Shown one piece after another: positions 41,671 through 55,115 of a stretch of 64,000 nucleotides of DNA. Location of the stretch: assembly GCF_002968285.2 (NCBI RefSeq), contig NZ_CP134400.1, positions 3,906,001 to 3,970,000 of the forward strand, in the 5' to 3' direction. The DNA comes from Mycobacterium sp. ITM-2016-00318 (GTDB lineage Bacteria > Actinomycetota > Actinomycetes > Mycobacteriales > Mycobacteriaceae). A program made the translations under genes and the position numbers. The notes under the pieces were generated by a model. It was not told the DNA's origin. It searched no databases and was given only the letters and a program-made list of their open reading frames with translations. Position 1 is the first letter of the stretch. Each line of letters begins with the position of its first letter.

Positions 41671-42036
41671 CTAGTCGATCTGGCCCAGGGCGCGCAGCCT
41701 GGCACGGCCTCTGGCGGCGGTCGCTTCGTCGTCGGACTCGGAATCGCGCTTCGCTGCCTCTGCGTCTATCTCGGACTCGAGTTCGGCCGACTCGGCGAGG
41801 ATGATCACGCCTTCGTCGGTGACCGACATGAAGCCGCCGTCGATAGCGACACGGAGATCCTCTTCGCCCTCACGCTCCACACGCACCATGGCATCGTCGA
41901 CGAGCTGCGCCACCAACGGGATGTGGCGCGGCAGGATGCCGATTTCTCCCGAGGTGGTGCGGGTGAACACGAAGGTGGCCTTGCCAGACCAGATCTCGCG
42001 CTCTACCGCAACAATGTCGACTTCGAGTTCAGCCAT
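41671..42036 (-). CDS. atpC: ATP synthase F1 epsilon subunit
   Basis: A 121-residue epsilon subunit of the central stalk: beta-sandwich domain ([29 protein letters not shown]) followed by a short helical hairpin rich in Ala/Arg. Mycobacterial epsilon has this shortened C-terminal part. The start is two bases after the atpD stop. Confidence 0.94.
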   Translation of the reverse strand: MAELEVDIVAVEREIWSGKATFVFTRTTSGEIGILPRHIPLVAQLVDDAMVRVEREGEEDLRVAIDGGFMSVTDEGVIILAESAELESEIDAEAAKRDSESDDEATAARGRARLRALGQID

Positions 42037-42038
42037 GA

Positions 42039-44620
<2,582 letters not shown>

Positions 44621-44632
44621 TAGCTCTCCGGC

Positions 44633-46279
44633 CTACTTCTTCTTCGGTGCGGGCTTGTGAACCTTCACCGATTCCTTCTCGACGTCTCCTTCGTCCATCG
44701 CGTCGACATGCTCGTCGGGTACGACGGAGCTGCCGTCGGTGGTGGCGAAGCCCTTCTTGAAGTCGTTGACCGCCTTCTCCAGCGTCTCCTCCAGCTCCTC
44801 GGAGAGCTTCTTGCTCTCCCGGATCTCCTTGAGGATGTTCTCGTGCGATGACTTCACGTGCTCGAGGAACTCACGCTCGAACTTCTGCACATCCTCGACG
44901 GGCACGGAGTCCAGATGGCCCCTCGTGCCGAGGAAGATGGCGACTACCTGCTCCTCGACCGGCATCGGGCTGTTCTGCGGCTGCTTGAGCAGCTCGACGA
45001 GCCGGGCACCGCGGTCCAGCTGGTTCTTCGAGGCTTCGTCGAGGTCCGAGGCGAAGGCCGCGAACGATTCGAGTTCACGGTACTGCGACAGGTCCAGTCG
45101 CAGCGACCCAGCCACCTCTTTCATCGCTTTGATCTGAGCGGCGCCACCGACGCGGGAGACCGATGCACCGACGTTGATCGCCGGTCGTACACCCTGGTTG
45201 AACAGGTCGGTCTCCAGGAAGCACTGGCCGTCGGTGATCGAAATGACGTTAGTCGGAATGTAAGCCGAGATGTCATTCGCCTTGGTCTCGATGATCGGCA
45301 GGCCGGTCAGCGATCCGCTACCCAGTTCGTCGGAGAGCTTGGCACAGCGCTCCAGCAGGCGCGAGTGCAGGTAGAAGACGTCGCCGGGGAACGCCTCACG
45401 GCCGGGCGGGCGGCGCAGCAGCAGCGAGATAGCGCGGTAGGCCTCGGCGTGTTTGGTGAGGTCGTCGAACACGATCAGCACATGCTTGCCCTGATACATC
45501 CAGTGCTGAGCGATTGACGAACCCGTATACGGCGCAAGCCATTTGAAGCCGGCCGAGTCCGAAGCAGGCGCCGCGACGATTGTGGTGTACTCCATCGCTC
45601 CGCCCTCTTCGAGGGTGTGCTTCACGCTGGCGATCGTGGTGCCCTTCTGGCCGATGGCCACGTATACGCAACGCACCTGCAGCTTCTCGTCACCGCTCTC
45701 CCAGTTCTGGCGCTGGTTGAGGATGGTGTCCACACAGACCGCGGTCTTGCCAGTCTTGCGGTCGCCGATGATCAGCTGTCGCTGGCCGCGGCCGATGGGG
45801 GTCTGCGAGTCGATCGCTTTGATGCCTGTCTGCAGCGGCTCGCTGACACCCTGCCGCTGAACCACCGAGGGAGCCTGCAACTCCAGAGCGCGACGTTCCT
45901 CGGTCTCGATCTCGCCTTGACCGTCGATCGGCTGGCCCAATGGGTTGACGACGCGTCCGAGGAAGCCGTCGCCGACAGGTACCGACAGCACGTCGCCGGT
46001 GCGCTTGACCTGTTGGCCTTCTTCGATCTTCTGGAAGTCACCGAGGATCACCGCGCCGATGCTGTGCTCGTCGAGGTTGAGCGCGACACCCAGCACGCCG
46101 CCGGGGAATTCGAGCAACTCCTGCGTCATCACCGACGGGAGGCCCTCGACGTGCGCGATGCCGTCGCCTGCATCGATGACCGTACCGATCTCTTCCCGCT
46201 CGGTTTCGGCCTCGAATCCGGCGACGTACTCCTCGATTGCGCCCTGAATCTCGTCTGCCGAGATCGTCAACTCTGCCAT
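44633..46279 (-). CDS. atpA: ATP synthase F1 alpha subunit
   Basis: A 548-residue non-catalytic nucleotide-binding subunit. P-loop [26 protein letters not shown] carries the Arg finger region. The C-terminus carries the mycobacterial extension of about 35 residues ([20 protein letters not shown] then a basic end HKPAPKKK), which in M. tuberculosis and M. smegmatis suppresses ATP hydrolysis. Confidence 0.96.
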   Translation of the reverse strand: MAELTISADEIQGAIEEYVAGFEAETEREEIGTVIDAGDGIAHVEGLPSVMTQELLEFPGGVLGVALNLDEHSIGAVILGDFQKIEEGQQVKRTGDVLSVPVGDGFLGRVVNPLGQPIDGQGEIETEERRALELQAPSVVQRQGVSEPLQTGIKAIDSQTPIGRGQRQLIIGDRKTGKTAVCVDTILNQRQNWESGDEKLQVRCVYVAIGQKGTTIASVKHTLEEGGAMEYTTIVAAPASDSAGFKWLAPYTGSSIAQHWMYQGKHVLIVFDDLTKHAEAYRAISLLLRRPPGREAFPGDVFYLHSRLLERCAKLSDELGSGSLTGLPIIETKANDISAYIPTNVISITDGQCFLETDLFNQGVRPAINVGASVSRVGGAAQIKAMKEVAGSLRLDLSQYRELESFAAFASDLDEASKNQLDRGARLVELLKQPQNSPMPVEEQVVAIFLGTRGHLDSVPVEDVQKFEREFLEHVKSSHENILKEIRESKKLSEELEETLEKAVNDFKKGFATTDGSSVVPDEHVDAMDEGDVEKESVKVHKPAPKKK

Positions 46280-46322
46280 GGTTCGTCTTCCTACTTCGTG
46301 TGTGGTTCTCGGTGTGGTCGGG

Positions 46323-47654
46323 TCAGTCGGGTAAGCGGTTCTCGGCCGACGCCAGCTTTGATGCCAGTGATCCGTCGATCACCTCATCACCGACTTCGAT
46401 CGACAGCCCGCCGATCAGCGTCGGATCGACGTCGAACTGAACGGAGACGGGATGGCCGTAGATACGGGTGAGTACCTCGGTCAGCCGGTTGCTTTGAGCC
46501 TCGCTGAGCTCGCTTGCGGCGTGAACGTGTGCGACAACCTCACCTCGCCGCGACACTGCGAGCGACGCCAGTTCCCGGACGGCCTCGTCGGCGCGTTCGC
46601 CGTGCAGGAGTTCGATCGTCTGGCGCAACACATCCGCCGCGTTCCGGCTAGCACGGCCCTGAAGCACATTGGTGAGCAACGCCATTCGGCCATCCACAGG
46701 GGTGGAGTGCTCACTGAGCAGGGTGATCAACCTCGGCTCGGCGTCGAGAATTCTGCTGAACCTGAACAGCTGGTCCTCGACATCGTCGATCTGGCCCTCA
46801 CGCTCGGCGCGCACCAGCAGAGCCAGGCTGGCGATGTGCCGTATTCCGTAGATCAGATCGGAGGTCGACGACCAGCGCTGCGAGGCGGCATTCTTGAGCA
46901 CCGAAAGCGCCGGGTCGGAGACTTTTCCTGACAGCAACCGCTCGACGAGCTGCACTCGCGTGTCGGTACTGCTGGAGGGATCGGACAGATGCCTCGCCAG
47001 AAGTGATTCCCGGCGAACCAGTTTGACCACCGACCCCAGATCGTTGGCCAATGTCGTCAGCGCGTCGACATCGAGATCGGCGACGTCTGCGTCGAGCTGC
47101 CTGACGATCTGCGCCACCGACTCACGGCTGGCAGACCGCAACTTCGCGGTGACGGCATCCTCGAAGACCTTGTTCGACGGCGCCATCTCTTCCAGCTCGG
47201 CCAGAAAGCGGTCGATCGTCGCCGACTGCTCCTCGGGGTTGGATACGAATTCGCGCACCATATCCCCTGCGCGATGCACGGACTCGGCACCCAGACTCTG
47301 TCGAAGCTCACGGATCATTTGTTGACGCAACAGCTGAACCTGTTGTGCACCTTGGACCTTGATCCGTTCCAGCTCGGAGTCGGCATGGGCGCGTAGCTGC
47401 TCGGCGATCTTGTCCGCGTCGTGCCGGGCATCTTCGATCATTTTCGCCGCATCGGCCTTGGCCTCCTCCAAAGCCTTGGTGTGCTCGGTGTCGGCGTCGG
47501 CGACCTTCTGCCCGGCCTCTGCATGGTCCCGCAACTGATTGCGGACGGTCTCCTGCTGGTTCTTCATCATGGTGCGAACTGGCGGGACAACGTATCGCCA
47601 CACCAGGAAGACGATGACCGCGAACCCGACGAGCTGTCCGATGAAGGTTGACAC
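46323..47654 (-). CDS. atpH: ATP synthase fused b-delta subunit
   Basis: A 443-residue fusion typical of mycobacteria. An N-terminal membrane helix ([23 protein letters not shown]) and long stalk helix make the b part; from about residue 165 the delta domain follows and ends [24 protein letters not shown]. It joins the peripheral stalk to the F1 head. Five bases separate it from atpF. Confidence 0.95.
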   Translation of the reverse strand: MSTFIGQLVGFAVIVFLVWRYVVPPVRTMMKNQQETVRNQLRDHAEAGQKVADADTEHTKALEEAKADAAKMIEDARHDADKIAEQLRAHADSELERIKVQGAQQVQLLRQQMIRELRQSLGAESVHRAGDMVREFVSNPEEQSATIDRFLAELEEMAPSNKVFEDAVTAKLRSASRESVAQIVRQLDADVADLDVDALTTLANDLGSVVKLVRRESLLARHLSDPSSSTDTRVQLVERLLSGKVSDPALSVLKNAASQRWSSTSDLIYGIRHIASLALLVRAEREGQIDDVEDQLFRFSRILDAEPRLITLLSEHSTPVDGRMALLTNVLQGRASRNAADVLRQTIELLHGERADEAVRELASLAVSRRGEVVAHVHAASELSEAQSNRLTEVLTRIYGHPVSVQFDVDPTLIGGLSIEVGDEVIDGSLASKLASAENRLPD

Positions 47655-47659
47655 TGCAG

Positions 47660-48181
47660 TTACCGCCCCTGTCCTGTAGTGGCCGAAACCGTACGAGTGG
47701 TCACTTCGACTCCCAGCACACGGCTGGCGAGATTGGTGGCCAGGTTCTCCACCGACGTCTGCAATTCGGCCGTCACCGCCCGGGATTGATCTGTCAGTTC
47801 CTCGGTGGCCTGTTGCAGTACGGACGAAACCTCGACGTTGGCACGGGCCCGCGCGTCGTCGACGATCTTGCGACCGTCGGCGCGGGCCTGCTCACGGACG
47901 TTCGTGGCTTCGCGGCGCGCGTCGTTCATGACTTTCCGGTAGTCGGCATCGGCAGCCGCCCGCAGCTGCGCTGTGCGTCGGTTGTCCTCTGCCGTCTTCT
48001 GCACCATGACTTCGCGCTCGTGCAGAACCTTGGAGATCGGCGGCACAACCCACTTGGCGATCACACCAAGCACGATCAAGAAGATCAGCAGCACGAAGAA
48101 GAACGTGCCGTTGGGAATCAGGAAGTTACTCTGACCGCCGCCTTCTCCTGCCGCCAGGATCGTCAAGTCGAGGTCGCCCAT
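47660..48181 (-). CDS. atpF: ATP synthase F0 b subunit (b')
   Basis: A 173-residue peripheral-stalk subunit with one N-terminal membrane helix ([20 protein letters not shown]) and a long charged amphipathic helix ([21 protein letters not shown]). It should dimerise with the b part of the fused b-delta subunit. Confidence 0.94.
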   Translation of the reverse strand: MGDLDLTILAAGEGGGQSNFLIPNGTFFFVLLIFLIVLGVIAKWVVPPISKVLHEREVMVQKTAEDNRRTAQLRAAADADYRKVMNDARREATNVREQARADGRKIVDDARARANVEVSSVLQQATEELTDQSRAVTAELQTSVENLATNLASRVLGVEVTTRTVSATTGQGR

Positions 48182-48194
48182 GACCGTGGCTTAC

Positions 48195-48440
<246 letters not shown>

Positions 48441-48504
48441 CTATTTCCTCCTTGCTAGCTGGTAGGTGTACCTACCAGAACGTGGGTCGAGCATGGTGTG
48501 CGAG

Positions 48505-49293
48505 CTAGTGATGGTCCTCATCGAGTTCCATCGACTGGCTGAAATACAAAATCGTCAGCAGAGCGAAGATGAACGCCTGGATGGCGCCCACGAACAGGTC
48601 GAAGCTTTTCCAGATCGCGTTGGGCGCCCACATGATCCACGGCGGGAACAAGGCGATCAGGGCGACCAGGATGCCGCCGGCGAAGATGTTGCCGAAAAGT
48701 CGGAGGGACAGCGAGATCGGCTTGGCGATCTCCTCGACGATGTTGATCGGCGCCATGAGTGCGACGTGGCCCTTCAGCAGCTTGACCGGGTGGCCCAGCG
48801 GACCACGTCGCCAAACGCCCGCGGCGTGATAGCAGATGAACACGAACAGTGCGAGGGCCAGCACGAAGTTGATGTCGGACGCGGGCGGCTTGATCAGTTC
48901 GTGGATCGCCCCGCTGGAATCCGTGTACTGCACGGGGAGCACCGAAAGCCAGTTGGCGATGAGGATGAACACGAACAGTGTGACGGCCAGTGGTAGGACG
49001 AACGGGGCGATCTTCATGCCGACCGCGGCCTCGATCTGGTTGCGCAGCTGAACCGTGATCGCCTCCCAGAACAGCTGTACGCCGTTGGGAACGCCGGTCG
49101 ACGTCACTTTGGCGCGCAGGAAGAATGCGAGCCCCAGCACGATCACCGCGGCGATCGCGGTGCCAAGCACCGTGTCGACGTTCACGGTGAGCCCGAACCA
49201 GTGGGCCTCCGTGTGATGGCCGACCTGGATACCCGACTCAGCGGCCAGGACGGTCACCGGAGTCGATTCGTCGACGACATTGAACCCGGTCAT
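48505..49293 (-). CDS. atpB: ATP synthase F0 a subunit
   Basis: A 262-residue proton-channel subunit with five to six membrane helices. The essential Arg is in [15 protein letters not shown]; the last helix [20 protein letters not shown] is family-typical. The ATG overlaps the end of atpI by four bases. Confidence 0.95.
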   Translation of the reverse strand: MTGFNVVDESTPVTVLAAESGIQVGHHTEAHWFGLTVNVDTVLGTAIAAVIVLGLAFFLRAKVTSTGVPNGVQLFWEAITVQLRNQIEAAVGMKIAPFVLPLAVTLFVFILIANWLSVLPVQYTDSSGAIHELIKPPASDINFVLALALFVFICYHAAGVWRRGPLGHPVKLLKGHVALMAPINIVEEIAKPISLSLRLFGNIFAGGILVALIALFPPWIMWAPNAIWKSFDLFVGAIQAFIFALLTILYFSQSMELDEDHH

Positions 49294-49736
49294 AGCTGCG
49301 TGGCCTCCCCTTCGGCTCCATCAGCGGCACCCGCCCGCAGTTTCCTCATGACGGGCAAAGCCGTGGAAACCACTAGCAGTACCTGGAAAAGCGCCATACC
49401 AAACACCACACCGAGACCTTGCGGTCGGAAGATGAACGCGATCGTCAGACCGACCACCGTCATCGCCAACAGTCGGGCGGCGGAGTTGACGGCCATTTTG
49501 CGCTTGAGCGGATGGTCCGCGGCGGTGATCGACTCCACCGAGCGCTGCACCAGAATCGCGTTGAGCAAACCGAGTCCGAGACCGACGCCGAAGAAAAGTC
49601 CGACCATCGGATGTCCCAGCAGCGCCGCCGCCAGCGTCACGAGTCCCGCGAACACAACGCAGATCGCGGACAGTCGTAACGGTCGGAAAGCAACGGACGG
49701 AAACACCAACGGCGCGTCTTGCGCTGGCGTCGTCAC
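49290..49736 (-). CDS. atpI: ATP synthase protein I (AtpI-like)
   Basis: A 148-residue protein with four hydrophobic helices, first gene of the atp operon. AtpI homologues help c-ring assembly or ion supply. The sequence has the conserved short loop [19 protein letters not shown]. About 236 bases upstream, to the wecA stop, should hold the operon promoter. Confidence 0.85.
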   Translation of the reverse strand: MTTPAQDAPLVFPSVAFRPLRLSAICVVFAGLVTLAAALLGHPMVGLFFGVGLGLGLLNAILVQRSVESITAADHPLKRKMAVNSAARLLAMTVVGLTIAFIFRPQGLGVVFGMALFQVLLVVSTALPVMRKLRAGAADGAEGEATQL

Positions 49737-49972
49737 GGCGTCACCTCAATCCCGCGGTCACGAGGGCTAACCCAATGATTCTGTGCGTGGCGCACCGAGC
49801 GTATCGGAGTGCGCGGGACGCGCTGGAATCACCCAAGGAGTAGCTCCCTTTGTCGGTCGTTTTTCCGTGCCGATCGGTGTTCAACCGGGCGGCGCGGGGG
49901 CCGGCAACCCGCGAGGTTTTTCGGGTTCTGCCTGCACCGTACCACATGGTAGGCAGCCCTAAACCGGGTCTA
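49737..49972 (-). promoter_or_regulatory. intergenic region upstream of the atp operon
   Basis: The 236 bases between wecA and atpI should hold the atp operon promoter, but no clear -35/-10 pair stands out. An imperfect inverted repeat TACCA-CA-TGGTA lies at 49939-49950, and AACCCGCGAGGTTTTTCGGGTT near 49907-49928 could fold as a hairpin ending the wecA message on the minus strand. Both are weak calls. Confidence 0.35.
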
Positions 49973-51175
49973 CTACTTTTGGTCGTACAGCCCTTCGACG
50001 GGCTCGTCGCGGCGCCGGAGAAGTGGGATCAGCGTGACGACGATCGCGACCAGAATCGCCGCGAACATCACCCCGCCGGTGTAGCGGGGGTCGAAGAATA
50101 TCGTGCTCGCGGCGCCGAACGCGACGATGCCCACCCAGAGATAGATGAGCAGCACCACGCGCCGGTGTGAGTGGCCGATCTGCAGCAACCGATGGTGCAG
50201 ATGCATCTTGTCGGGACTGAAAGGGCTACGGCCCGCACGGGTGCGCCGGACGATGGCAAGCAGCATGTCGAGCGCGGGCACGAACATGACAGCAACCACC
50301 AGGAGGAACGGCGACAGCAGAGCGAACACGTCGCGTGCGCCGTAGGCACTTTGCGAAATCGGGCCCGCGGCGGTCGTGGAAGCTGCGCCGAGCATCAGCC
50401 CGATAAGCATCGAACCGGAGTCGCCCATGAAGATGCGCGCGCGGTGGAAGTTGTGTGGCAGAAATCCCAGGCACGCCCCTGCCAGCACCACCGAGATCAC
50501 CGCGGGCGGATAGAACAGCACGTCGCCGCCGTGGTCGCGCAGCAGGCCGATCGAGAAGATGGTGATCGCCAATGCGGTGATCAACCCCAGCCCTGCGGCC
50601 AGACCGTCGAGGCCGTCGACGAAGTTCATCGCATTGACGATCGCGACCGTCAGCGCGAGCGTCAGCAGGATCGACGCGACCTGGTCGAGCACGATGGTGC
50701 CGACGCCACCGAACGGGATGTACAGCACGCTCCATGCCACGCCCATCGTGACCAGCACGCTGGCGGCGGTGATCTGGCCCGCGAACTTGGTGAGTGCGTC
50801 GAGACCCCACTTGTCGTCGATCAGGCCGATGGCCATGATCAGCCCGCCCGCCACGACGGTTGCCGGCAGACCGGAGGAGTAGACGAAACCACGCGTCAAC
50901 GCGGGAAGCTGGGAAGCGAGCAGCACAGCCGCCAGCACGCCGACATACATCGCCAGACCGCCCATTCGCGGCGTCGGCTGCGAGTGGACATCGCGTTCCC
51001 TTGGATAGGCGACCGCACCCACTCTGGTGGCCAGCGCACGAACCCAACCGGTCGCGAAATACGTGATGATCGCCGCGGTGAGGCCGACGAGAGCCAACTC
51101 GCGCAGCGGCACACCCGCCCCTCGCTCGGAGAGCGCAAGCAGCCCACTGGCCACCACGTGTACTTCGCTCACCAC
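49973..51175 (-). CDS. wecA: decaprenyl-phosphate GlcNAc-1-phosphate transferase
   Basis: A 400-residue membrane enzyme starting arabinogalactan linker synthesis by putting GlcNAc-1-phosphate on decaprenyl phosphate. About eleven helices. Family motifs: GLIDDKWGLD (DD pair), NAMNFVDGLDGLAAG, IFMGDSGS, and the UDP-GlcNAc-recognising loop KMHLHHRLLQ. The M. tuberculosis equivalent is Rv1302 (rfe). It precedes the atp operon in the same direction. Confidence 0.94.
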   Translation of the reverse strand: MVSEVHVVASGLLALSERGAGVPLRELALVGLTAAIITYFATGWVRALATRVGAVAYPRERDVHSQPTPRMGGLAMYVGVLAAVLLASQLPALTRGFVYSSGLPATVVAGGLIMAIGLIDDKWGLDALTKFAGQITAASVLVTMGVAWSVLYIPFGGVGTIVLDQVASILLTLALTVAIVNAMNFVDGLDGLAAGLGLITALAITIFSIGLLRDHGGDVLFYPPAVISVVLAGACLGFLPHNFHRARIFMGDSGSMLIGLMLGAASTTAAGPISQSAYGARDVFALLSPFLLVVAVMFVPALDMLLAIVRRTRAGRSPFSPDKMHLHHRLLQIGHSHRRVVLLIYLWVGIVAFGAASTIFFDPRYTGGVMFAAILVAIVVTLIPLLRRRDEPVEGLYDQK

Positions 51176-51221
51176 CGAATGAACCGTACTGGACGAGATT
51201 GAGAGGCCGCTTGGCCAGTTC

Positions 51222-51881
51222 TCACGACGTTGCCGTCAACGTATCCACTTCGACGTCAAGCACTTTTGCGATCGCGTCGGCGGTCACCGGGCCCTGGCGC
51301 AGGATGCGCGGGTGCGCGCCGGTGAGGTCGACGATCGTGGACGCCGCCTGCTGCTCGGACGGACCGGCGTCGAGGTAGACCGCGACGAGATCACCCAGCT
51401 GATTGCGGGCATCCTCGGCGGTCACCGCGGCGGGTTGGCCCGAGATGTTCGCGCTGGACACGGCCATCGGCCCGACCTCGCGCAGGAGCTCGATCGCGAC
51501 CGGATGCAGCGGCATCCGCAGCATCACGGTGCCCGCGGCGTCGCCGAGATCCCACTGCAGCGACGGCGCCTGTTGCACGACGAGGCTCAGCGCGCCGGGC
51601 CAGAACGCGCGAATGAGTTCGCGCGCCGAATTGGGCACCGTGTACACCAGGCCTTCGATCGTGTGCCACGACCCGACGAGCACCGGTACCGGCATATCGC
51701 GGCCGCGGCCCTTTGCGGCGAGCAATGCGGCGACCGCCAGGTTGTCGAATGCGTCGGCGCCGATGCCGTACACGGTGTCGGTGGGCAGCACGACCAGGCG
51801 TCCACCCTTGACCGCGCTGATGGCCGAGGCGATGCCTGTCGCGCGCGCCTCGGCGTCTGTGCAGTCGAAGAGCTCAGCCAT
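51222..51881 (-). CDS. L-threonylcarbamoyladenylate synthase (Sua5/YrdC family)
   Basis: Makes threonylcarbamoyl-AMP for the t6A37 modification of tRNA. The 219-residue protein has the YrdC core: GGRLVVLPTDTVYGIGADAF, AKGRGRDMPVPVLVG, FWPGALSLVV and SSANISGQPA. The ATG at 51881 (MAELFDCTD) is preferred; it overlaps the end of prmC by eight bases, so both genes are co-translated. Confidence 0.93.
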   Translation of the reverse strand: MAELFDCTDAEARATGIASAISAVKGGRLVVLPTDTVYGIGADAFDNLAVAALLAAKGRGRDMPVPVLVGSWHTIEGLVYTVPNSARELIRAFWPGALSLVVQQAPSLQWDLGDAAGTVMLRMPLHPVAIELLREVGPMAVSSANISGQPAAVTAEDARNQLGDLVAVYLDAGPSEQQAASTIVDLTGAHPRILRQGPVTADAIAKVLDVEVDTLTATS

Positions 51882-52731
51882 GTGAACCCACCTTCTCACG
51901 TGTCGCCGTCACGAAGCGTGGCCGTTCTGCCAGATCGCGGTTGGCCGTTATGTCGACGAATCCGCCTGCTGCGGCGAACGCGTCGACGGTGGCGTCCGAG
52001 GTGGTGTCGTCGTGCTCGACGGCGCACCAGCCACCAGGCTTCAGCCAACGCGCCGCCAGCTCGACGATCGCGTGGATAACGACCATCCCGTCCGGGCCGC
52101 CGAACAGTGCTTGCGGCGGATCATGCTGCGCCACTTCGGGTTCCAGCGCCGCGCCGTCGGGGATGTAGGGCGGGTTGGCGACCAGGAGGTCGACCTGTCC
52201 GTCGAGTGCAGGCAGCAGCCGGGTTTCGGTGACGTCGGCACGCACCAGTTCCACCGCCGAGCCCGCCACGTTCCGGTGCGCGTAGGCCAGGGCTTCGTCG
52301 GAGTCGTCGACGGCGATGATGCGCGCGTCGGGCCAGAATTTCGACAGGGCCAGCGCCAGCGCTGCCGAGCCGGTGCACAGGTCGACGAGCACCGGTTGCG
52401 ACGGCATCGGCTGCGCCGACGCCCATTCCAGCAATCCCTCGGTTTCCGGCCGCGGAATGAAGACACCCGGCCCCACCGAGACTGTCACGGGCCCCAGGGG
52501 TGCTGTTCCGACGATGTGCTGCAACGGGATTCGGTGCTCACGAGCCGCAATCAGATCCGCAAAGCGACCGCAGAAGTCGTCGTCGACTTCGCCGAGTACC
52601 GGCAGTCGACCCCGACTGGTAGCGGCGGCGAACGCGGCCAACTCCTCGGCGTCGGCCCGCGGCGAAGCGACCCCTGCCGCAGCGAGCACAGCCGCCGCGC
52701 GCTCGATCTCGCGTCGCAGCCGCGCGGTCAC
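51874..52731 (-). CDS. prmC: release factor glutamine methyltransferase
   Basis: Methylates the Gln of the GGQ motif in release factors; the substrate gene prfA is directly upstream. The 285-residue protein has an N-terminal helical domain (LRREIERAAAVLAAAGV), PLQHIVGTAPLGPV, GVFIPRPETEGLLEW, SAM-binding LVDLCTGSAALALAL and the catalytic NPPYIPD. I prefer the GTG at 52731, which matches the M. tuberculosis start; ATG 52761 is an alternative. The open frame extends far upstream but through non-protein-like repeats. Confidence 0.93.
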   Translation of the reverse strand: MTARLRREIERAAAVLAAAGVASPRADAEELAAFAAATSRGRLPVLGEVDDDFCGRFADLIAAREHRIPLQHIVGTAPLGPVTVSVGPGVFIPRPETEGLLEWASAQPMPSQPVLVDLCTGSAALALALSKFWPDARIIAVDDSDEALAYAHRNVAGSAVELVRADVTETRLLPALDGQVDLLVANPPYIPDGAALEPEVAQHDPPQALFGGPDGMVVIHAIVELAARWLKPGGWCAVEHDDTTSDATVDAFAAAGGFVDITANRDLAERPRFVTATREKVGSHG

Positions 52732-52761
52732 GCGGTTGCCTCGCTGGCTCGGCTCCCGCAT

Positions 52762-52888
52762 GTGGGGCCGATGGTTCGCTCGCAAGCTTCGCTCGTTGTC
52801 TCGCCTCCCGCTCGTCCCCTGCCCTGCGGGCGTGGGCCCACCGGTCCTCGCTTCGCTGCGATCCTCACTCGCGCTCGCCTTCGAGTGC
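52762..52888 (-). other. purine-rich GAGCGAAGC-type spacer between prfA and prmC
   Basis: About 127 bases with repeated GAGCG/GCGAAG/GCGAGG words on the minus strand, including GCAGCGAAGCGAGGA and AACGAGCGAAGCTTGCGAGCGAA. It has no stop in the prmC frame but the translation (KASASEDRSEARTGG) is not protein-like. It may be an intergenic repeat element or fold as RNA within the message. Nothing else was recognised in it. Confidence 0.5.
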
Positions 52889-53962
52889 TCACGCCTGCTG
52901 TAGCCGCGATTGTTTGTCGGCGGCGGCCAGCGCGTCGAATAGTGCGTCGAGGTCCCCGTCCAGAACCTGGTCGAGGTTATGCGACTTGAAGTTGATCCGG
53001 TGATCGGCGATGCGGTTCTCCGGAAAGTTGTATGTTCGGATCCGCTCACTGCGGTCGACGGTGCGGATCTGGCTGGCCCTGTCGGCCGAGGCGTCGGCCG
53101 ACGCCTGCTCCTCGGCCAGTGCCTGCAGTCGTGCTGCCAGCACCTGCATCGCCCGGATCTTGTTCTGCAGCTGGCTGCGTTCGTTCTGGCAGGTGACGAC
53201 GATGCCGGTGGGCAGATGCGTGATGCGCACCGCCGAGTCCGTCGTGTTCACGCCTTGGCCGCCCTTGCCCGACGACCGGTAGACGTCGATACGCAGATCG
53301 GATTCGTCGATCTGCACTGCCTCGACCTCTTCTGGTTCCGGATAGACGAGGACGCCTGCGGCGGAGGTGTGAACCCGGCCCTGCGATTCGGTGACCGGAA
53401 CGCGCTGCACGCGATGCACGCCGCCCTCGAACTTCAGCCGGGACCAGACGCCGTCGGCCGAATTGCCCTTGCTCCTGATCGACAGCGTGGCGTCCTTGTA
53501 GCCGCCGAGATCCGAGGTCGTCTCGTCGAGCATCGTCACAGACCAGCCGTGTCGCTCGGCATAACGGATGTACATCCGGGCCAAGTCCGCGGCGAAGAGC
53601 GCGGACTCCTCACCACCCTCGCCGGACTTCACCTCGAGCACGATGTCGTCGGCGTCGTGCGGATCACGGGGCGCCAGCAGGTCGGTCAGGTGGGTGTCGA
53701 GGTCGTTGACCGTCGTCGTCAGCTCCTCGACTTCGGAGGCGAACGAGTCGTCGTCGGCTACCAGTTCGCGGGCGGCCTCGAGGTCGCCGCGGGCCGTTTC
53801 CAGCTTGCGATAGGTCGACACGATCGGCGCCAGCTGGGCGAACCGCCTGCCCACTTTGCGGGCCTTGCCGGCATCGGAATGCAGGTCGGGATCCGACAGC
53901 TGGCGCTCGAGGTCGGCATGCTCAGCGAGGATGGCGTCGATCGCAGGCGCGGTGCCCGTCAT
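52889..53962 (-). CDS. prfA: peptide chain release factor 1
   Basis: Terminates translation at UAA/UAG. The 357-residue protein has the coiled N-terminal domain, the stop-codon-reading loop [15 protein letters not shown] (PxT tripeptide, here PVT), and the catalytic GGQ in [17 protein letters not shown]. The ATG at 53962 ([12 protein letters not shown]) is used; the frame upstream reads only into the rpmE spacer. It is followed by its own methylase gene prmC. Confidence 0.96.
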   Translation of the reverse strand: MTGTAPAIDAILAEHADLERQLSDPDLHSDAGKARKVGRRFAQLAPIVSTYRKLETARGDLEAARELVADDDSFASEVEELTTTVNDLDTHLTDLLAPRDPHDADDIVLEVKSGEGGEESALFAADLARMYIRYAERHGWSVTMLDETTSDLGGYKDATLSIRSKGNSADGVWSRLKFEGGVHRVQRVPVTESQGRVHTSAAGVLVYPEPEEVEAVQIDESDLRIDVYRSSGKGGQGVNTTDSAVRITHLPTGIVVTCQNERSQLQNKIRAMQVLAARLQALAEEQASADASADRASQIRTVDRSERIRTYNFPENRIADHRINFKSHNLDQVLDGDLDALFDALAAADKQSRLQQA

Positions 53963-54075
53963 ATCGCCTCTCTTCCCCGAAATGTCCGCCGAACGTGAAG
54001 CGACGCCCGGCCTGCGCTTATCGCGGCAGATCGGGCCTGCGCACGCGAGGAGCAAGACGGGCGTCGTTCAGGCAG

Positions 54076-54315
54076 CTACTTGTCGGCTGCGCCCTTGTCG
54101 GCGCCGGCCTTGCGCTTGCCGTAGCGCTTCTCGAAGCGGGCCACGCGGCCGCCGCTGTCCAGAATCTTCTGCTTGCCGGTGTAGAACGGATGGCACTGCG
54201 AGCAGACCTCGACATGGATCTGTCCGCTCTTCTTGGTGCTGCGCGTCGTGAACGTGGCACCGCAACCGCAGTGCACTGTGGTCTCGACGTAGTCAGGGTG
54301 AATACCCGATTTCAT
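54076..54315 (-). CDS. rpmE: 50S ribosomal protein L31, zinc-binding (C+) form
   Basis: A 79-residue ribosomal protein with the zinc cysteines of the C+ form: HCGCGATF and [13 protein letters not shown]. The tail is Lys/Ala-rich. The zinc-free alternative copy is not in this window. The ATG at 54315 (MKSGIHPDY) is the standard start. Confidence 0.96.
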   Translation of the reverse strand: MKSGIHPDYVETTVHCGCGATFTTRSTKKSGQIHVEVCSQCHPFYTGKQKILDSGGRVARFEKRYGKRKAGADKGAADK

Positions 54316-54403
54316 GGTGTCCTCTTCATTCGTTGGCCGCCGGGTCGCCCGCGCCATTACCTGGAGCGCTCGGACGTGAACCGGAACCGAAGGTCAGCGG
54401 ACC

Positions 54404-54425
54404 ATTATGCCAGGTCAACCGCTAG
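54404..54425 (-). promoter_or_regulatory. possible -10 promoter element for rpmE
   Basis: On the minus strand the hexamer CATAAT (54404-54409) resembles a mycobacterial -10; a transcript from here would have a leader of about 85 bases before the rpmE ATG. No convincing -35 was seen, which is common for mycobacterial promoters. Confidence 0.35.
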
Positions 54426-54451
54426 CATCCTAAACGCGTCGACCGGGCGCG

Positions 54452-55039
54452 CTATTCCACGGGCAGATCGGCCCGACGGCCGGACAGCGTCATGAGGATG
54501 TCCTGGATCGGAGCCCGGACTTCTTCGCCGCTGCCCACGCTGAAATCGGCGTCTGTCGCGGTGAACGCGACGTTGGAGAATCGCTTGCGCGCGTTGAACG
54601 GGAAACCCATCTTCCATACGCGCTCCGCGGCGATGACCGCGGCGGGGATGGGCATGGCGCGGCGGACGCCGAGTGGCACAGCGATGTCCTGGCCATGCAC
54701 CAGCACGTCCATCAGCGGATCAGCCGTCGCCGTGCCCGGCGGTTTGCGCCGACCTCCGACCATCGCCCGCAATGCCGCGGTGACATGCCGGGGCGCGCGC
54801 CGGTCGTCGCGGGCCATCCGCAGCGTCACCGCGTTGAACCGGAAACCCGAGCGCGCCAGCTCGAACGTCAGCCTCCCCCAGTTCGTCGTCGACTGCGTGA
54901 TGTGGACAGCGACATCGCGAACCGTCCACCCGGGGCACAGCGACGCTGTCTCCCATTGTTCGGCGGTGAGCGTGTCCAGGAAGTCGGCGAGGTCGGCACG
55001 TTGCTCATCGATGTAGGCCCAGATCTGCGCGTCGTCCAT
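54452..55039 (-). CDS. maleylpyruvate isomerase-family mycothiol-type protein (DinB-like fold)
   Basis: A 195-residue helical-bundle protein of the MDMPI/DinB group. N-terminal features: AYIDEQRADLADFLDTLT, LCPGWTVRDVAVHI with the metal-binding His, and later LVHGQDIAVPL with further ligands. Many members are mycothiol-dependent transferases or detoxification enzymes; the specific reaction is unknown. It is divergent from a MarR regulator with 76 bases between, which may control it. Confidence 0.8.
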   Translation of the reverse strand: MDDAQIWAYIDEQRADLADFLDTLTAEQWETASLCPGWTVRDVAVHITQSTTNWGRLTFELARSGFRFNAVTLRMARDDRRAPRHVTAALRAMVGGRRKPPGTATADPLMDVLVHGQDIAVPLGVRRAMPIPAAVIAAERVWKMGFPFNARKRFSNVAFTATDADFSVGSGEEVRAPIQDILMTLSGRRADLPVE

Positions 55040-55056
55040 GTCGGCCTTCCCGATTA

Positions 55057-55071
55057 GTCAGTTCCCCTGAC
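55057..55071. promoter_or_regulatory. candidate operator GTCAG-N5-CTGAC between MDMPI-type gene and marR
   Basis: A perfect 5-bp inverted repeat with five-base spacer (GTCAGTTCCCCTGAC) lies in the 76-base divergent spacer, where a MarR dimer would typically bind. Nearby TATACT at 55104-55109 looks like a -10 for marR. Assignment is by position and symmetry only. Confidence 0.45.
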
Positions 55072-55115
55072 GAATATAGACAGGGAGCCGTACTAATTCA
55101 ACCTATACTCGGACC

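Noticed and set aside
49939..49950. TACCA-CA-TGGTA inverted repeat upstream of the atp operon as a firm operator
   Set aside because: Only five base pairs and no adjacent regulator gene; too weak to assign beyond a mention in the intergenic entry.
52732..53049. Long N-terminal extension of PrmC
   Set aside because: The upstream frame runs through a repetitive spacer and into the prfA 3' end; the translation is low-complexity and the conserved start is at 52731.
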